From JBDNJM01 sp041687755 (GTDB taxonomy: Bacteria; Planctomycetota; UBA1135; GCA-002686595), in NCBI GenBank assembly GCA_041687755.1, contig JBDNJM010000099.1:1-32050 (forward strand): a DNA stretch of 32,050 nucleotides, in the 5' to 3' direction. Shown here one piece after another: positions 1-8,291 of this stretch. Position 1 is the stretch's first letter, and each line of letters opens with the position of its first letter. Position numbers and translations under genes: made by a program. A model generated the notes under the pieces. That model saw only the letters and a program-made list of their open reading frames with translations. It made no database searches and was not told where the DNA came from.

Positions 1-2
1 CA

Positions 3-125
3 CGCACCATCACCAGGCGGTCCTACGGCTTCCATTCTGCGCCCGCGCTCATCTCGCTGCTCTTCCTCTGCTGCGGGGGCGTTGAGGTCACCCCGGCCTT
101 CACGACACCGTCAGGCACCCACTAA
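3..125 (+). pseudogene. C-terminal fragment of a transposase (ISL3-like, uncertain)
   Basis: An open frame enters from the window edge and ends at a TAA at 123-125, giving about 40 residues. It contains RRSYGFHSAPALI followed by a hydrophobic stretch with two adjacent cysteines. The pattern of basic residues, then Y/R-GF, then a short hydrophobic tail resembles the extreme C-terminus of ISL3-type DDE transposases, but the piece is too short for a firm family call. It stops 25 bp before an IS66-type terminal repeat at 150, so two insertion elements abut here. The rest lies outside the window. It could also be the end of an unrelated small membrane protein. Confidence 0.4.
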
Positions 126-149
126 AGGGACAGGAGAGCCCGAACATTC

Positions 150-175
150 GTAAGCTTCCCGTGAACCCCACCTTG
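150..175 (+). repeat. IS66-type terminal inverted repeat (left, tnpA-proximal end)
   Basis: The sequence starts GTAAGCTTCCCGTGAA and continues with CCCCACCTT. IS66-family ends are known to start with GTAA. It matches about 21 of 26 positions with the terminus at 31845-31872 (GTAAGCGTCGCTTGAAG followed by CCCACCT). The interior lies to the right, where tnpA-like and tnpB-like frames follow in the expected order. Confidence 0.75.
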
Positions 176-189
176 TTCGCGGGGCGGCG

Positions 190-503
190 ATGCGGATGCT
201 GCGGGGCATGGACGGCACCCGACCCTCTATCGCCTTGGCTGAGGCCCTCGACCTTCGCGCCCGCGAGGGCCTGGGCTTGGCTCGGCTCCCAGTTCGAACG
301 GGAATCCCAGCCGGCCGACTCGCCACCGCTCGGCACGGACTCCCCGCGGCACGCAACCGTGGCGCCTTCGTCGAGCTCACGGTGACCGGGGAACGCACGA
401 GCAGCTGCGCTACGGTGACGCTGCGAGGTCCGCTTGGACACGAGCTTGCGGTGCCCGCGGACACGCCGCCCGAACGGCTCGCGGCCTTAGCCGTCGCGTT
501 GCC
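190..503 (+). pseudogene. tnpA: IS66 family TnpA-like accessory protein remnant
   Basis: The frame from the ATG at 190 shows the layout of IS66 TnpA. A helix-turn-helix-like N-terminal part contains EGLGLARLPVRTGIPAGRL (residues about 36-54). FVELTVTG follows, and then the C-terminal VPADTPPERLAALAVALP, which corresponds to the usual VPPGFDPxxLxxLLxAL ending. IS66 TnpA is a small protein needed together with TnpB for transposition. The conserved Trp of the 'YWR' segment is lost and the frame stays open past its normal end into tnpB territory, so it is scored as a remnant. The identification rests on motif memory, supported by the terminal repeat 40 bp upstream and tnpB immediately downstream. 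Confidence 0.6.
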
Positions 504-650
504 GTGCTATGCCTCCCCGCATCGGTCCGCGTCTTCCTATGCCGCGAGCCCGTCGACTTCCGCAGGGCCCACTACGGTGAGTTCGTGCTCGAGCCGGCCG
601 CGGAGCACGAGCTCGGTCAAGGCTGGGGGAGCGGGCCGAGCAGGCAAACC
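504..650 (+). pseudogene. tnpB: IS66 family TnpB (Orf2) N-terminal remnant
   Basis: The frame starts with GTG at 504 and reads LPASVRVFLCREPVDFRR, a close match to the N-terminal signature of IS66 TnpB proteins (PPSVRIFLC-x2-PTDMRK). It then continues as EHELGQGWGSG, which corresponds to the family's LGQDPLSG. The usual SFDGL after the DMRK segment is replaced by AHYGEF, and similarity ends near codon 45, whereas intact TnpB is about 110-120 residues. The frame overlaps the end of the tnpA frame, as is normal in IS66 elements. It is truncated by the junction with the host pseudogene that follows. Confidence 0.65.
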
Positions 651-710
651 GTTGGGCGCCGCTTGAAGCTTGCCGCCGGCTACCCTGGTCCCAGGAAGCG
701 GTTTCGTTGA

Positions 711-1725
711 AGTTGGGGCCCTCGCGGGCCCGGAACTCTAGCCCGGACTATTCACCTGAACCGCGGCAAGCCGCTGTCGGAGTGTCGCTACTTCCCTTTC
801 CGCGATACCGGGGTCACGGACCGCGGGGGCCTTGTGCCAAACAACTCGACCAAAAGGTATCCGCCGTACGGCGTCCCGTTCCATCAAGAGGTCAGGGTGT
901 TGTCCCAGCCGGCGCGGCTCGACGCGCAGGGCGCGGAGGATCCCCTGATCAGCAACCCTGGACCGCCCCTGACGCCTAGCCTGGACATCAATCTGGACGG
1001 TATCAGCGACGTGGGCGGGGCCTACGGCAACGAGCGCGGTCTCAGCCGGCCGGCGGGCCTGCCGGTCGCGGCTCTGCCATTGCTGATGGAGTTCCGCTGC
1101 TATCCGCGCGAGACCTTGAGCCTCAACAACCTGCGCTCGGCGATCGCCAGTGGTGGGTTCGTGATGCCGAGCTTCCGCGCGTTCTCGACGGGCGGGTACG
1201 ACCAGGCGGGCAACACCGTGGTTAAGGATCCCGATCAGCAGCCGATGCCGACGGGCGGGCTCAACGCAGTCCAGGGGCAGGGCGCGCTCGGATCGGGGAC
1301 GCCGCCCCGCGATCCGGTGGTCTACTTCGGGTAGGCGGACTTCGTGGTGCACGTCAACCGCGTCTATAGCCAGGTGTTCGAGCCGGCCAAGACGACGGTC
1401 AACGACAAGCATGATTTCGTGGCTGCCGTGATGGAGCTGAGCCCTAATGATCAGCCCAGTGGGACCTCGGTGTCCCTGGCGTATCGAGGGACCATGCTGC
1501 GCCCCATCGCGGGCGACCTGCTTCATCGACGGGAATGCGCTCGACGTCTACGGCGACGTGCGCGAGTCCAGTCCGGCCGGCGCCCAGCTGGTTCCGAGCA
1601 AGCAGCCCTGGTCGGCCTCGCTCGACGCGCTGGATGGCACCGCCGGTTTCCAGGTGCGGATCACGTTTGTCTCCGGTCCGATCTCGGGGCTGACGCCCAG
1701 CCTGAGCTCGCTCGGATTGTTCTGA
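711..1725 (+). pseudogene. Decayed C-terminal part of a host protein, function unknown
   Basis: A coherent protein can be read from about 711 to 1725 only by crossing defects. Frame one runs from after a TGA at 708 through NRGKPLSECRYFPF and SLDINLDGISDVGG to a TAG at 1332. The same frame continues directly past the stop (ADFVVHVNRVYSQVFEP, KHDFVAAVMELSPND) to about 1505. A one-base shift near GGG at about 1510-1513 then leads to CFIDGNALDVYGDV and an ending in SSLGLF before the TGA at 1723. The internal TAG replaces one codon, plausibly CAG, because similarity-bearing text flows on both sides. The N-terminus is missing and an IS66 remnant lies immediately upstream, so insertion followed by deletion is a likely cause. 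I do not recognise the family. The composition resembles an exported beta-rich protein. Confidence 0.6.
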
Positions 1726-1933
1726 GCGTCGAGGGGACGTAGGGGCGTGGGCCCCGCAGAGACGAGTCCCGCGCTGCTCGGCGACGGCGGCAGCTCCCGC
1801 GCGGGCGGGGGTTGGGCCGTCGCGCCCGGCCGAGTTCGGAGACGGCGCGCGCGTCGGCTGCGAGCCTGGCGGGAATCGGCGAGCTACGTGCGCTATCGTC
1901 GCGAGCCCCCTTCCTCGCTCCCAGGCCCCCCGC

Positions 1934-3814
1934 TTGTTCCACCACCCCTCCACCTCCCTCGCGCTGATCCTCGGATTGGGCGTGATGGCGCAGTGGCTCG
2001 CGTCGCGTCTGCGCGTGCCCTCAATTCTGATTTTGCTGCTCTCGGGGCTGCTGGTCGGGCCGGGGCTCGGCCTAGTCGAGATCGACGCGCTGTTCGGAGA
2101 CCTCCTGTTCCCGTTCGTCAGTCTGGCGGTCGGCGCGATCCTGTTCGAAGGGGGCCTGAGCCTGCAGCGCTCGGAGCTGTCGCAGATCGGCCCTGCGCTT
2201 GGACGCCTGGTGAGCGTGGGGTGCCTGATCACCTGGATTCTTAGTGCTCTAGGAGCGCACTACATCCTCGACTTTTCGCCGATGTTGGCGCTGCAGCTGG
2301 GCGCGATTCTGACGGTCACGGGGCCGACGGTGACTTTGCCGCTGCTCAGCCACATCCGCCCCCGCGGGCGGGTGGCGAGCCTGGTGAAGTGGGAGGGCAT
2401 CGTGATCGACCCGATCGGCGCGCTGCTGGCGGTTCTGACCCTCGAGTGGCTGCTGTTCAGCGGGCCCCAGGGCGACGCGACCGGGCACGCCTTGTTCGGG
2501 GTGCTTAAGGCGGCTGTGGTCGGGGTCGTGGTGGGGCTGGTGGTCTCCTGGCTGCTGACCCAGGCCCTGCGCCTGCACCTGGTGCCGGACAACCTGGAGA
2601 GCGCCGTCGTGTTGGTCATGGCGCTGGGCGCCTTCGTGGCCTCCAACGAGCTCCAGGAAGAGGCCGGGCTATTCACTATCACGCTGCTCGGCGTCCTGAT
2701 CGCGAACCAGAAGTTGGTGCCGATCGAGCACATCGTTGAGTTCAAGGAGAACCTGACTGTGCTGCTGCTGGGCAGCCTGTTCATCATGCTCGGAGCGCGG
2801 GTGACGTGGGAGCAGTTGGGCATGCTGGGCCCCGAGAGCCTGGTGTTTCTCGGTTTCCTGATCCTGGCGGTGCGACCGGCTTCGGTGTTCCTGTCGCTGC
2901 TCGGGTCCGGAGTGGACTGGCGCGAAAAGGTCTTCGTCGCAGTGCTAGCGCCGCGCGGGATCGTGGCGGCGGCGGTTGCCTCGCTGTTCGCGATCAAGCT
3001 GGAGAAGGCCGGCTTCGTGGGCGCGGAGCGGCTCGTGCCGGTTGTCTTTCTGGTGATCGTCGGCACGGTGGTCGTGTACGGCTTCTGCGCCGGGCCGATC
3101 GCACGCCGGCTCGGGCTCGCCTCGTCCAGCCGTGAGGGCGTGCTCATGTTGGGGGCGCACCCGCTGGCGCGTGCGATCGCCCAGGCCCTGGTGGCGGAGC
3201 ACATCCAGGTCGTCCTGGTCGACGCGAACCGGGGGCACGTCAGCCAGGCACGGCTCTCGGGACTCGAGGCCTACCAAGCGAGTATCCGCTCGGACTACGT
3301 CGTGGAGAACGTGCCGCTCGACGGGATCGGGCGCCTCGTGGCGATCGTCCCGAACGACGAGGTCAACGCGCTGGCGGTCCTGCGGTTTCAGGGACTGTTC
3401 GGGCGCGCGGAGGTCTATCAGCTCCCTCCGGAGGCCACGGCGGGAGCTGGCGATCGACTGGAGGCGGAGCTGCCCGGGCGGCTGCTGTTCACGCCCTCGG
3501 CCTGCTTCTGGGATCTGGAAGGTCGCTTCCTGCGCGGCTCCCTGATCAAGCGGACCAGCATTACGGAGGACTTCGACTACACCGCTTTTCAGGCCCTGCA
3601 TGGGGATCGGGCGGTGCCCCTGTTCATCGTGCGGGAGGGCGGCAAGCTGATCCCCGTCACGGCCGACAAAACGCCTGACGTGGAGCCGGGGGACAAGCTC
3701 CTGAGCCTCACGGAAGAGCTGCCCCAGGAGCGGGCTAGCGAGGGCCGGGGCGCCGAGGCGGATGAGGCGGATGAGGCGGATGAGGCGGATGCGGCGGAGC
3801 CCAACGCCGACTGA
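1934..3814 (+). CDS. Cation/proton antiporter (CPA1/NhaP type) with C-terminal nucleotide-binding tail
   Basis: The protein has 626 residues. An N-terminal domain of about 11-13 membrane helices (residues 1-395) carries hallmarks of the CPA1 sodium/proton antiporters: FEGGLSL (71-77), VTGPTVTLPLL (128-138), WEGIVIDPIGALLAV (153-167) and APRGIVAAAVAS (339-350). Asp159 is the expected ion-binding aspartate; the residue before it is Ile rather than the Asn usual in NhaP. Residues about 400-500 form a Rossmann-like TrkA-N/RCK domain (VLMLGAHPLARAIAQALV, then VVLVDANR), with a second small TrkA-C-like domain near 560-600. Such tails regulate transport by nucleotide binding. The start is a TTG at 1934: later starts (GTG 1982, ATG 1985) would cut into the first helix. 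The C-terminus ends in an acidic repeat. The gene stands alone, which suggests a pH or sodium homeostasis role. Confidence 0.88.
   Translation: MFHHPSTSLALILGLGVMAQWLASRLRVPSILILLLSGLLVGPGLGLVEIDALFGDLLFPFVSLAVGAILFEGGLSLQRSELSQIGPALGRLVSVGCLITWILSALGAHYILDFSPMLALQLGAILTVTGPTVTLPLLSHIRPRGRVASLVKWEGIVIDPIGALLAVLTLEWLLFSGPQGDATGHALFGVLKAAVVGVVVGLVVSWLLTQALRLHLVPDNLESAVVLVMALGAFVASNELQEEAGLFTITLLGVLIANQKLVPIEHIVEFKENLTVLLLGSLFIMLGARVTWEQLGMLGPESLVFLGFLILAVRPASVFLSLLGSGVDWREKVFVAVLAPRGIVAAAVASLFAIKLEKAGFVGAERLVPVVFLVIVGTVVVYGFCAGPIARRLGLASSSREGVLMLGAHPLARAIAQALVAEHIQVVLVDANRGHVSQARLSGLEAYQASIRSDYVVENVPLDGIGRLVAIVPNDEVNALAVLRFQGLFGRAEVYQLPPEATAGAGDRLEAELPGRLLFTPSACFWDLEGRFLRGSLIKRTSITEDFDYTAFQALHGDRAVPLFIVREGGKLIPVTADKTPDVEPGDKLLSLTEELPQERASEGRGAEADEADEADEADAAEPNAD
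3755..3790 (+). repeat. 9-bp in-frame tandem repeat (GAGGCGGAT x4)
   Basis: Four perfect copies of GAGGCGGAT encode four Glu-Ala-Asp units near the C-terminus of the antiporter. Because the unit is three codons, copy-number change would lengthen or shorten the acidic tail without breaking the frame. Confidence 0.9.
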
Positions 3815-4273
3815 TCGGGCTCGCCACTCGAGGGACCTCCCGGGGCCCCAACGGGCCGGCGCCGCGGCCGCCCGGGAGCTGCAAGGCCGCCGGGTCTGTG
3901 GGGCCGGGTCCGTGGGGCCGGGTCCGTGGGGCACGGGTCCGTGGGGCACCGGGGGGCGCGCTCAGGGCTTGACGGCGGCCCCCGAACGGGGCTCCGTGGG
4001 CCGTCCTGAGGGGCCCTGCCCTGCTCCGCGCCCGGTTTAGGGAGGGATCAGGAAGGCCTGACGGCTTGGCCCGCGGAACAGAGGAGCGAGCGGCCTAGCT
4101 CGGCTCCCGGGCTCCTATCCGCGCGTTTTCCTCGTCTCCGGGCGATCCGGCGGAACTCTGGACGGCTCCGCCCGGTCCTTTGGACTCGATCACACCCAGG
4201 GCCCCCCCGGGCCAGGTAATCTTCAGCGTCGTCCCGCGCGGACCCACCCCCCTCTTTTTTAGACCCCCTCTCC
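3815..4273. other. Intergenic region with a GC-rich tandem repeat
   Basis: About 460 bp contain no convincing gene. Between about 3898 and 3950 there are three and a half near-copies of GGGGCCGGGTCCGT (14-15 bp, the third copy with CAC for CC). No clear promoter boxes or terminator hairpin were seen. A T-rich stretch (CCCCCTCTTTTTTAG) lies at about 4249-4263, just before the secreted-protein start. Confidence 0.6.
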
Positions 4274-5923
4274 ATGTTGAAACCCATCTTCGGAGCCGCT
4301 CTCGGAGCGCTTCTGGTGTTGCCCGCGGGCGCCCTCGCCCAGCAAAACGTCATCCCCGGAACCGACGTGGCCCTCGGGTTCCTCTCGAGCCCCACGCAGG
4401 TGGGGCGGCAGGGCGGGTTCCCCAACGGCATCTCGGCCGTGGCCCTCTCCACGACCTCCTGCAACTTCGGCTCGGTCAACGTGCCGTGGCTCCCGGCGGG
4501 CTCGGGCGACATGACCAGCAAGGAGGACCACCCGTTCATCGCGTTCATGATGACCCGGGAGGACTCGAGCGGCCGGATGATCCAGATCTCGAATCGCAGC
4601 ACGGTCAAGCACGGCTTCTTTGCCCTGTCGAATAGCCAGTGCATTCCCTGCCAGAACCCGAGCAACGGAACGTTCCTCGGCGTGGGCTGCTCGGACACCT
4701 ACGGGGTCCAGAACAACCGCGACCAATTCTGGCTCGGTCCGCAGGAAGAGATCAACCCGTGGCTCGGCACCTGGAAGGCGACCAACTCCTACTTCGACCA
4801 GGGCCTCAACCCGTTCCCGCCGTTTGATTCGGACGGCTTTCGCAGCCTGAACCAGACCCAGGTCAACACGCTCAACGGCGTCGCGATGCGCATGGTTGTC
4901 AGCGACCAGGAGTTCGAGGACGACCCGAGCGCGAAGTTCTACTACGCCTCCCAGTACGTCGTGCTCGGCGAGCCGGAAGCCAACCGCGAAAACAACCTCG
5001 GTAGCCGCTCGGTCAACCCGAACTGGACCGGCAACAGCTACAGCTTCCAGAGCACCGCCGGGCGCGTGGAAGGCAGCGTCCTCAAGCAGTGGACCGGCTC
5101 GACCCTTGAGTCGTCCACCAACGGCACCGCCGACGGTCGCGTCTACGTCGCCGTTAAGGTCACCGGGCCCGTCGACGGGATCTACCGCTACGAGTACGCC
5201 GTCCACAACCGCGACAACATGCGCGGCGTGAGCGAGTTCCGCCTGCCCGTGTGCGAGTCGGCCGGCCTCTCGAACTACAGCGTGCACGACGTCGACGACG
5301 ACGCGGGCAACGACTGGACCGCGAGTGTCGCCGGCGGCGAGTTGGTCTTCAGCGGCGGCTCGAACGCGATTCGCTGGAACACGATCTACAACTTCGGCTT
5401 CGACTCCACCGCCGCGCCCGCCACGAGCGCGGTCGATCTGGTGCAGGCCGACGCCGGTCCTGGCGCGGCGAGCTTCAGCGTGGCGACCGCCGCTCCGCTG
5501 GCCCAGTTCAGCGAGCTCATCGGCCCGGGTTGCTCGATTAGCGGCACCCCGGCAACGCTGACCGCGGACGGGCCGGCCCTGCTCGGCGACGCCAGCTTCA
5601 GCCTGACCACCGTCGGTGACTCGGCCAACGCCCTGGTCCTGCTCTACGGCAGCGCCGCTCCGGCGACCCTGCCGCTGACGCCGGAGTGCACGGTGTTCAT
5701 CAACTTCTCGGGCATCACCTGGTCCACCGGCTCGACCAACGTGGTCGGCGCCGCATCCCTGGCGCTGCCGGTCCCGAGCGACGCTGCCTTCGCTGGCGTC
5801 GTCGTTCAGGTGCAGGCCGTGATCGCTCCGGGGCCGGGCCTCGGCGCGCCGATCGACGACCTGTTCGAGCTGTCGAACGGCCTGCGCCTGCGCATCGGGG
5901 ACGTCGTCCCCGGCTGCTTCTAG
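4274..5923 (+). CDS. Large secreted protein of unknown function with signal peptide
   Basis: The protein has 549 residues. Residues 1-22 are a classical signal peptide (MLKP, a hydrophobic core, then AGALA before QQNV), so it is exported. The mature part is rich in Asn, Ser, Thr and Gly and has no catalytic motif I recognise. Residues about 40-290 contain paired cysteines (NSQCIPCQN, GVGCSDTYG) and conserved-looking aromatic segments (DQFWLGPQEEINPW). The segment near 295-330 (VTGPVDGIYRYEYAVHNRD) looks like a beta-sandwich. The last 130 residues, from about GPGCSISG onward, form a separate beta-rich module ending in LFELSNGLRLRIG, of a type I associate with planctomycete surface proteins. 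The gene is followed 50 bp later by a 16-bp perfect hairpin, which fits a monocistronic unit. The ATG at 4274 is chosen because the signal peptide starts there. Confidence 0.8.
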   Translation: MLKPIFGAALGALLVLPAGALAQQNVIPGTDVALGFLSSPTQVGRQGGFPNGISAVALSTTSCNFGSVNVPWLPAGSGDMTSKEDHPFIAFMMTREDSSGRMIQISNRSTVKHGFFALSNSQCIPCQNPSNGTFLGVGCSDTYGVQNNRDQFWLGPQEEINPWLGTWKATNSYFDQGLNPFPPFDSDGFRSLNQTQVNTLNGVAMRMVVSDQEFEDDPSAKFYYASQYVVLGEPEANRENNLGSRSVNPNWTGNSYSFQSTAGRVEGSVLKQWTGSTLESSTNGTADGRVYVAVKVTGPVDGIYRYEYAVHNRDNMRGVSEFRLPVCESAGLSNYSVHDVDDDAGNDWTASVAGGELVFSGGSNAIRWNTIYNFGFDSTAAPATSAVDLVQADAGPGAASFSVATAAPLAQFSELIGPGCSISGTPATLTADGPALLGDASFSLTTVGDSANALVLLYGSAAPATLPLTPECTVFINFSGITWSTGSTNVVGAASLALPVPSDAAFAGVVVQVQAVIAPGPGLGAPIDDLFELSNGLRLRIGDVVPGCF

Positions 5924-5972
5924 GAGCACGACCGAAGGGCAACGGCCACCATCCATCGTCCTCTGGGACATC

Positions 5973-6008
5973 CGCGGCCGCGCCAGGGGAAACCCTGGCG
6001 CGGCCGCG
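5973..6008. terminator. Perfect 16-bp hairpin with GAAA tetraloop
   Basis: The left arm at 5973-5988 (CGCGGCCGCGCCAGGG) is exactly complementary to the right arm at 5993-6008, separated by the loop GAAA. GAAA belongs to the stable GNRA class. It lies 50 bp after the stop of the secreted-protein gene and 160 bp before the next gene. The downstream sequence (TTCGTTCCGCCCC) has only scattered Ts, so it is either a GC-rich terminator without a strong U-tract or an mRNA 3' stabiliser. Confidence 0.75.
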
Positions 6009-6170
6009 TTCGTTCCGCCCCTACACTACGGGGTGTCCCGATGTTGGGGCCCGATCCACGCCTCCGTGTTCGACTTGTGCCAAAGCCGCGGCTTTGAGGG
6101 CTGAACCGTTCACGCCGTGCGTCCAAGAAGGTGTAGAGCGTCTAACGGGGCGCCCTTACCGACTTTTCCC

Positions 6171-6404
6171 ATGCGTAGCTCCCTCGGATTACTGATCGTC
6201 TCCCTCGCCGTCGTCCAACTGGTCGCGGTGTGGTCCTTCGCGCTTCCGCGCCTGATGGGCGTCGCAGGGTCGAGCGTCGTCGCGGTCGAGCAGGTCCTGG
6301 AAGCACCGGCGCCGGTGGAGGATCCGATCGCAAGTGAGGAGCCGCCGCTGCGCCCGGGGGCGGAGCTGGAGCTGGAGCTGGACGCGCTGCACCGGCCTTG
6401 GTGA
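6171..6404 (+). CDS. Small single-pass membrane protein, unknown
   Basis: The protein has 77 residues. The ATG at 6171 is chosen over an in-frame upstream start at 6117 because it begins directly with a short basic segment (MRSS) and a hydrophobic helix (LGLLIVSLAVVQLVAVWSF, residues 5-23). The remainder is Pro/Ala/Glu-rich and acidic, ending in repeated Glu-Leu (GAELELELDALH). This looks like a membrane anchor with a short acidic tail. No family is recognised. It stands between a hairpin upstream and convergent minus-strand genes downstream. Its shortness leaves some doubt that it is expressed. Confidence 0.5.
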   Translation: MRSSLGLLIVSLAVVQLVAVWSFALPRLMGVAGSSVVAVEQVLEAPAPVEDPIASEEPPLRPGAELELELDALHRPW

Positions 6405-6544
6405 TGGGCCAGCGCTAGCGGGGCCGGAGACGGAGACGGGGCCGGAGACGGGGCCGAGCAGAGGGGGCCGAGGTGAGGGGCCCCGCGAGGGGCTTCAGAG
6501 AAGAGCGGGTGGCAGGCCCGGTCTCGGGGGCCTCTAGCCGCGGC
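6405..6544. repeat. Short GC-rich imperfect repeats between convergent genes
   Basis: The gap between the small membrane gene and the convergent polyferredoxin gene contains near-repeats of GGGGCCGGAGAC at about 6420-6456. There is no U-tract or perfect hairpin that I can see. Confidence 0.5.
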
Positions 6545-8290
6545 TCACCGCGGCGCGGTCGGCTCGAGCTCAAGCAGTAGGGCTTCGACGCGCTGATCGC
6601 CGGGGTGCCGCTCGTTGAGGTTGCGCATGTTGCCGGTCGCGGTGTCGCGGTCGCCCACGGCGATCAGCAGCCGGGCGAGCAAGACCTGAGGCAGCACGGC
6701 CTCCGGTTCGGCCTGAACCATCGACACGACGTCGTCGCGCAGGACGAAGGCCTCGTCCTGGTTGAGGCCGCGGCCGAGACGCGCGGCGTCCAGCTCGAGC
6801 ACGCGCTCGAGCGTGACCGCGGCGTCGGGCCAGAGCTCGAGCCCAACCTGGGCGGAGTAGATCGCGCGGCCCGGCTCCGCGCGCTCGGGCGCGGCGGCCC
6901 AGGCCGCCTGCAGGTGCGGCAACGCCTCGGAAGCCCGGCCGCGGAGCAGCTGGACCTGGCCGAGGGCGGCCTCAAGGCGGCCGGGGCGCACCAGCCCGAG
7001 GGCGTGGGCGCGGCCGAGGCGCGTCGCCGCGGTCTCCAACAATTCGGCCCGCCGGCCGGCGTCGGGTTCGGTCACGGCCGCGGTGAAGGCGCGCTCGCCG
7101 CCGGTGGCGTTCAGCCGCACGACTCCGGTGTGGGCGCTCAGCGCGAGCGCCAGACCGACACAGCTCATTGAGACCGTTCCGCTCTTTGTCAGGCGGCCGT
7201 CGGACTTCAAGCGCAGGCCCTGGAAGCGCAGATCGGGCCGTCGCAGGGCGCGCCAGGCCGCGACCGCACCGACGGCGAGCATGACCGCGGCGGCGATGGC
7301 GGCCAGGAACGGGACCACGCCGTAGGCGCCGCGCAGGGACAGCAGCGCCCCCGTGAACACGAGCAGGAGCGCTAGCTCTTCCGGCCCGCTGAAGTCGAAG
7401 CGCTTGGTTGCACGGGCGGCCTTGACGTTGGCGCGGCCAGGCAGCTCGCCGAACCCGAAGCTCAGCGCTCCCTTGGGGCACGCGCTGGTGCAGTCGAGGC
7501 ACTTCATGCAGCCCGAGTCCACGACCATGCCGAACTGCGCGACCTCGCGGTGCACGACGACGTTGCTGGTGCAGACGGCGGTGCAGTGGCCGCAGCCCTC
7601 GCAGGCGTCCGCGTCGACGCGAATGCGGCCCTTCGCGAGTCGGTCGACGCCTGAGAAGATCGCGCCGTACGGACAGCCGTAGGTGCAAAAGCCCTTGGCG
7701 CCGAGCATCCAGACGATCGCGAAGCCCACGAGGAAGAAGCTCGCCAGGGCGACCCAGGGCCCGGGGAAGCGGGCCCAAAGATCGTCGGTGAGCAGCGCCA
7801 CCTGCAGGTCGGGCGAGGGCGCTCCCGCCCACAGGCGCGCGATGCCCGCGCCGAGGAAGACCTCGACCGCGGCGAAGGCCGGCACCCACATCAGGACCCG
7901 ACTGCGAATCGGTCGAGGGCGCAGGCCGAACTTGCCAAGCGCCCAGGCTGAGGCGTCCTGGAGCGCGACCACGTGGCAGGCCCAGCCGCAGAAGAAGCGG
8001 CCGAAAATCAGGGTCGCCAGGGTGGCGGTCGCCAGCAGGATCAGCCCGGCGTTGATGACGCCTTCCGCGACCAGCAGCCCGGCCTCCGAAGGCTCGAGGG
8101 CGGAGACCGTGCGGCCGGCGAGCTTCCAGTGGACGATGCGCGCCGCTATGGCGATGTGCACGCCGAGCAGGACGAGGGCGCGCAGGGGTCCGCGGCTCGA
8201 GCGCGGAGCGGCGGCAACGCCGGGTTCGGGCCCGCACCCGGCGCGGTGCTCCTTCGCGAGCGGCAGCTCGATGTCGGCGAGCTTGATCAC
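6545..8290 (-). CDS. Membrane polyferredoxin (NapH/CcoG-like) with C-terminal TPR region
   Basis: The protein has 581 residues. Four to five membrane helices carry two CX3C motifs typical of the NapH/NosR/CcoG group (FCGWAC at 100-105, FCTYGC at 201-206). Two cytoplasmic 4Fe-4S ferredoxin clusters follow: CEGCGHCTAVC (230-240) and CMKCLDCTSAC (261-271). Two more helices and a C-terminal helical-repeat region (about 430-581, 'GRASEALPHLQAAWAAAPERA'-like) suggest TPRs. Such proteins pass electrons between the quinone pool and periplasmic or metal-handling partners; the partner here is unknown. The start is a GTG at 8290, one base after the stop of the MogA-like gene, implying translational coupling; a longer in-frame start at 8344 would overlap that gene. 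Coupling to a molybdenum cofactor gene hints at a molybdoenzyme electron chain, which is inference. Confidence 0.8.
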   Translation of the reverse strand: MIKLADIELPLAKEHRAGCGPEPGVAAAPRSSRGPLRALVLLGVHIAIAARIVHWKLAGRTVSALEPSEAGLLVAEGVINAGLILLATATLATLIFGRFFCGWACHVVALQDASAWALGKFGLRPRPIRSRVLMWVPAFAAVEVFLGAGIARLWAGAPSPDLQVALLTDDLWARFPGPWVALASFFLVGFAIVWMLGAKGFCTYGCPYGAIFSGVDRLAKGRIRVDADACEGCGHCTAVCTSNVVVHREVAQFGMVVDSGCMKCLDCTSACPKGALSFGFGELPGRANVKAARATKRFDFSGPEELALLLVFTGALLSLRGAYGVVPFLAAIAAAVMLAVGAVAAWRALRRPDLRFQGLRLKSDGRLTKSGTVSMSCVGLALALSAHTGVVRLNATGGERAFTAAVTEPDAGRRAELLETAATRLGRAHALGLVRPGRLEAALGQVQLLRGRASEALPHLQAAWAAAPERAEPGRAIYSAQVGLELWPDAAVTLERVLELDAARLGRGLNQDEAFVLRDDVVSMVQAEPEAVLPQVLLARLLIAVGDRDTATGNMRNLNERHPGDQRVEALLLELEPTAPR

Positions 8291-8291
8291 G

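Larger units (their letters stand above)
150..650 (+). mobile_element. Remnant of an IS66-family insertion element (left end only)
   Basis: The remnant has a terminal repeat at 150, a tnpA-like frame from 190 and a tnpB-like frame from 504, which is the normal IS66 gene order at the left end. The transposase gene tnpC and the right end are missing; decayed host coding sequence begins by about 711. The right limit is approximate because the tnpB similarity fades between about 610 and 650. The element is therefore a truncated, non-autonomous relic. Confidence 0.7.

Noticed and set aside
3898..3950. Terminator or regulatory array after the antiporter
   Set aside because: The repeats are direct, not inverted, and no T-run follows; kept only as a low-complexity repeat.
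4259..5971. Long minus-strand open frame of 570 codons opposite the secreted-protein gene
   Set aside because: Its composition is Arg/Val/Gly/Glu-heavy without motifs, and it mirrors the plus-strand gene that has a signal peptide; it is an antisense shadow of GC-rich coding DNA.
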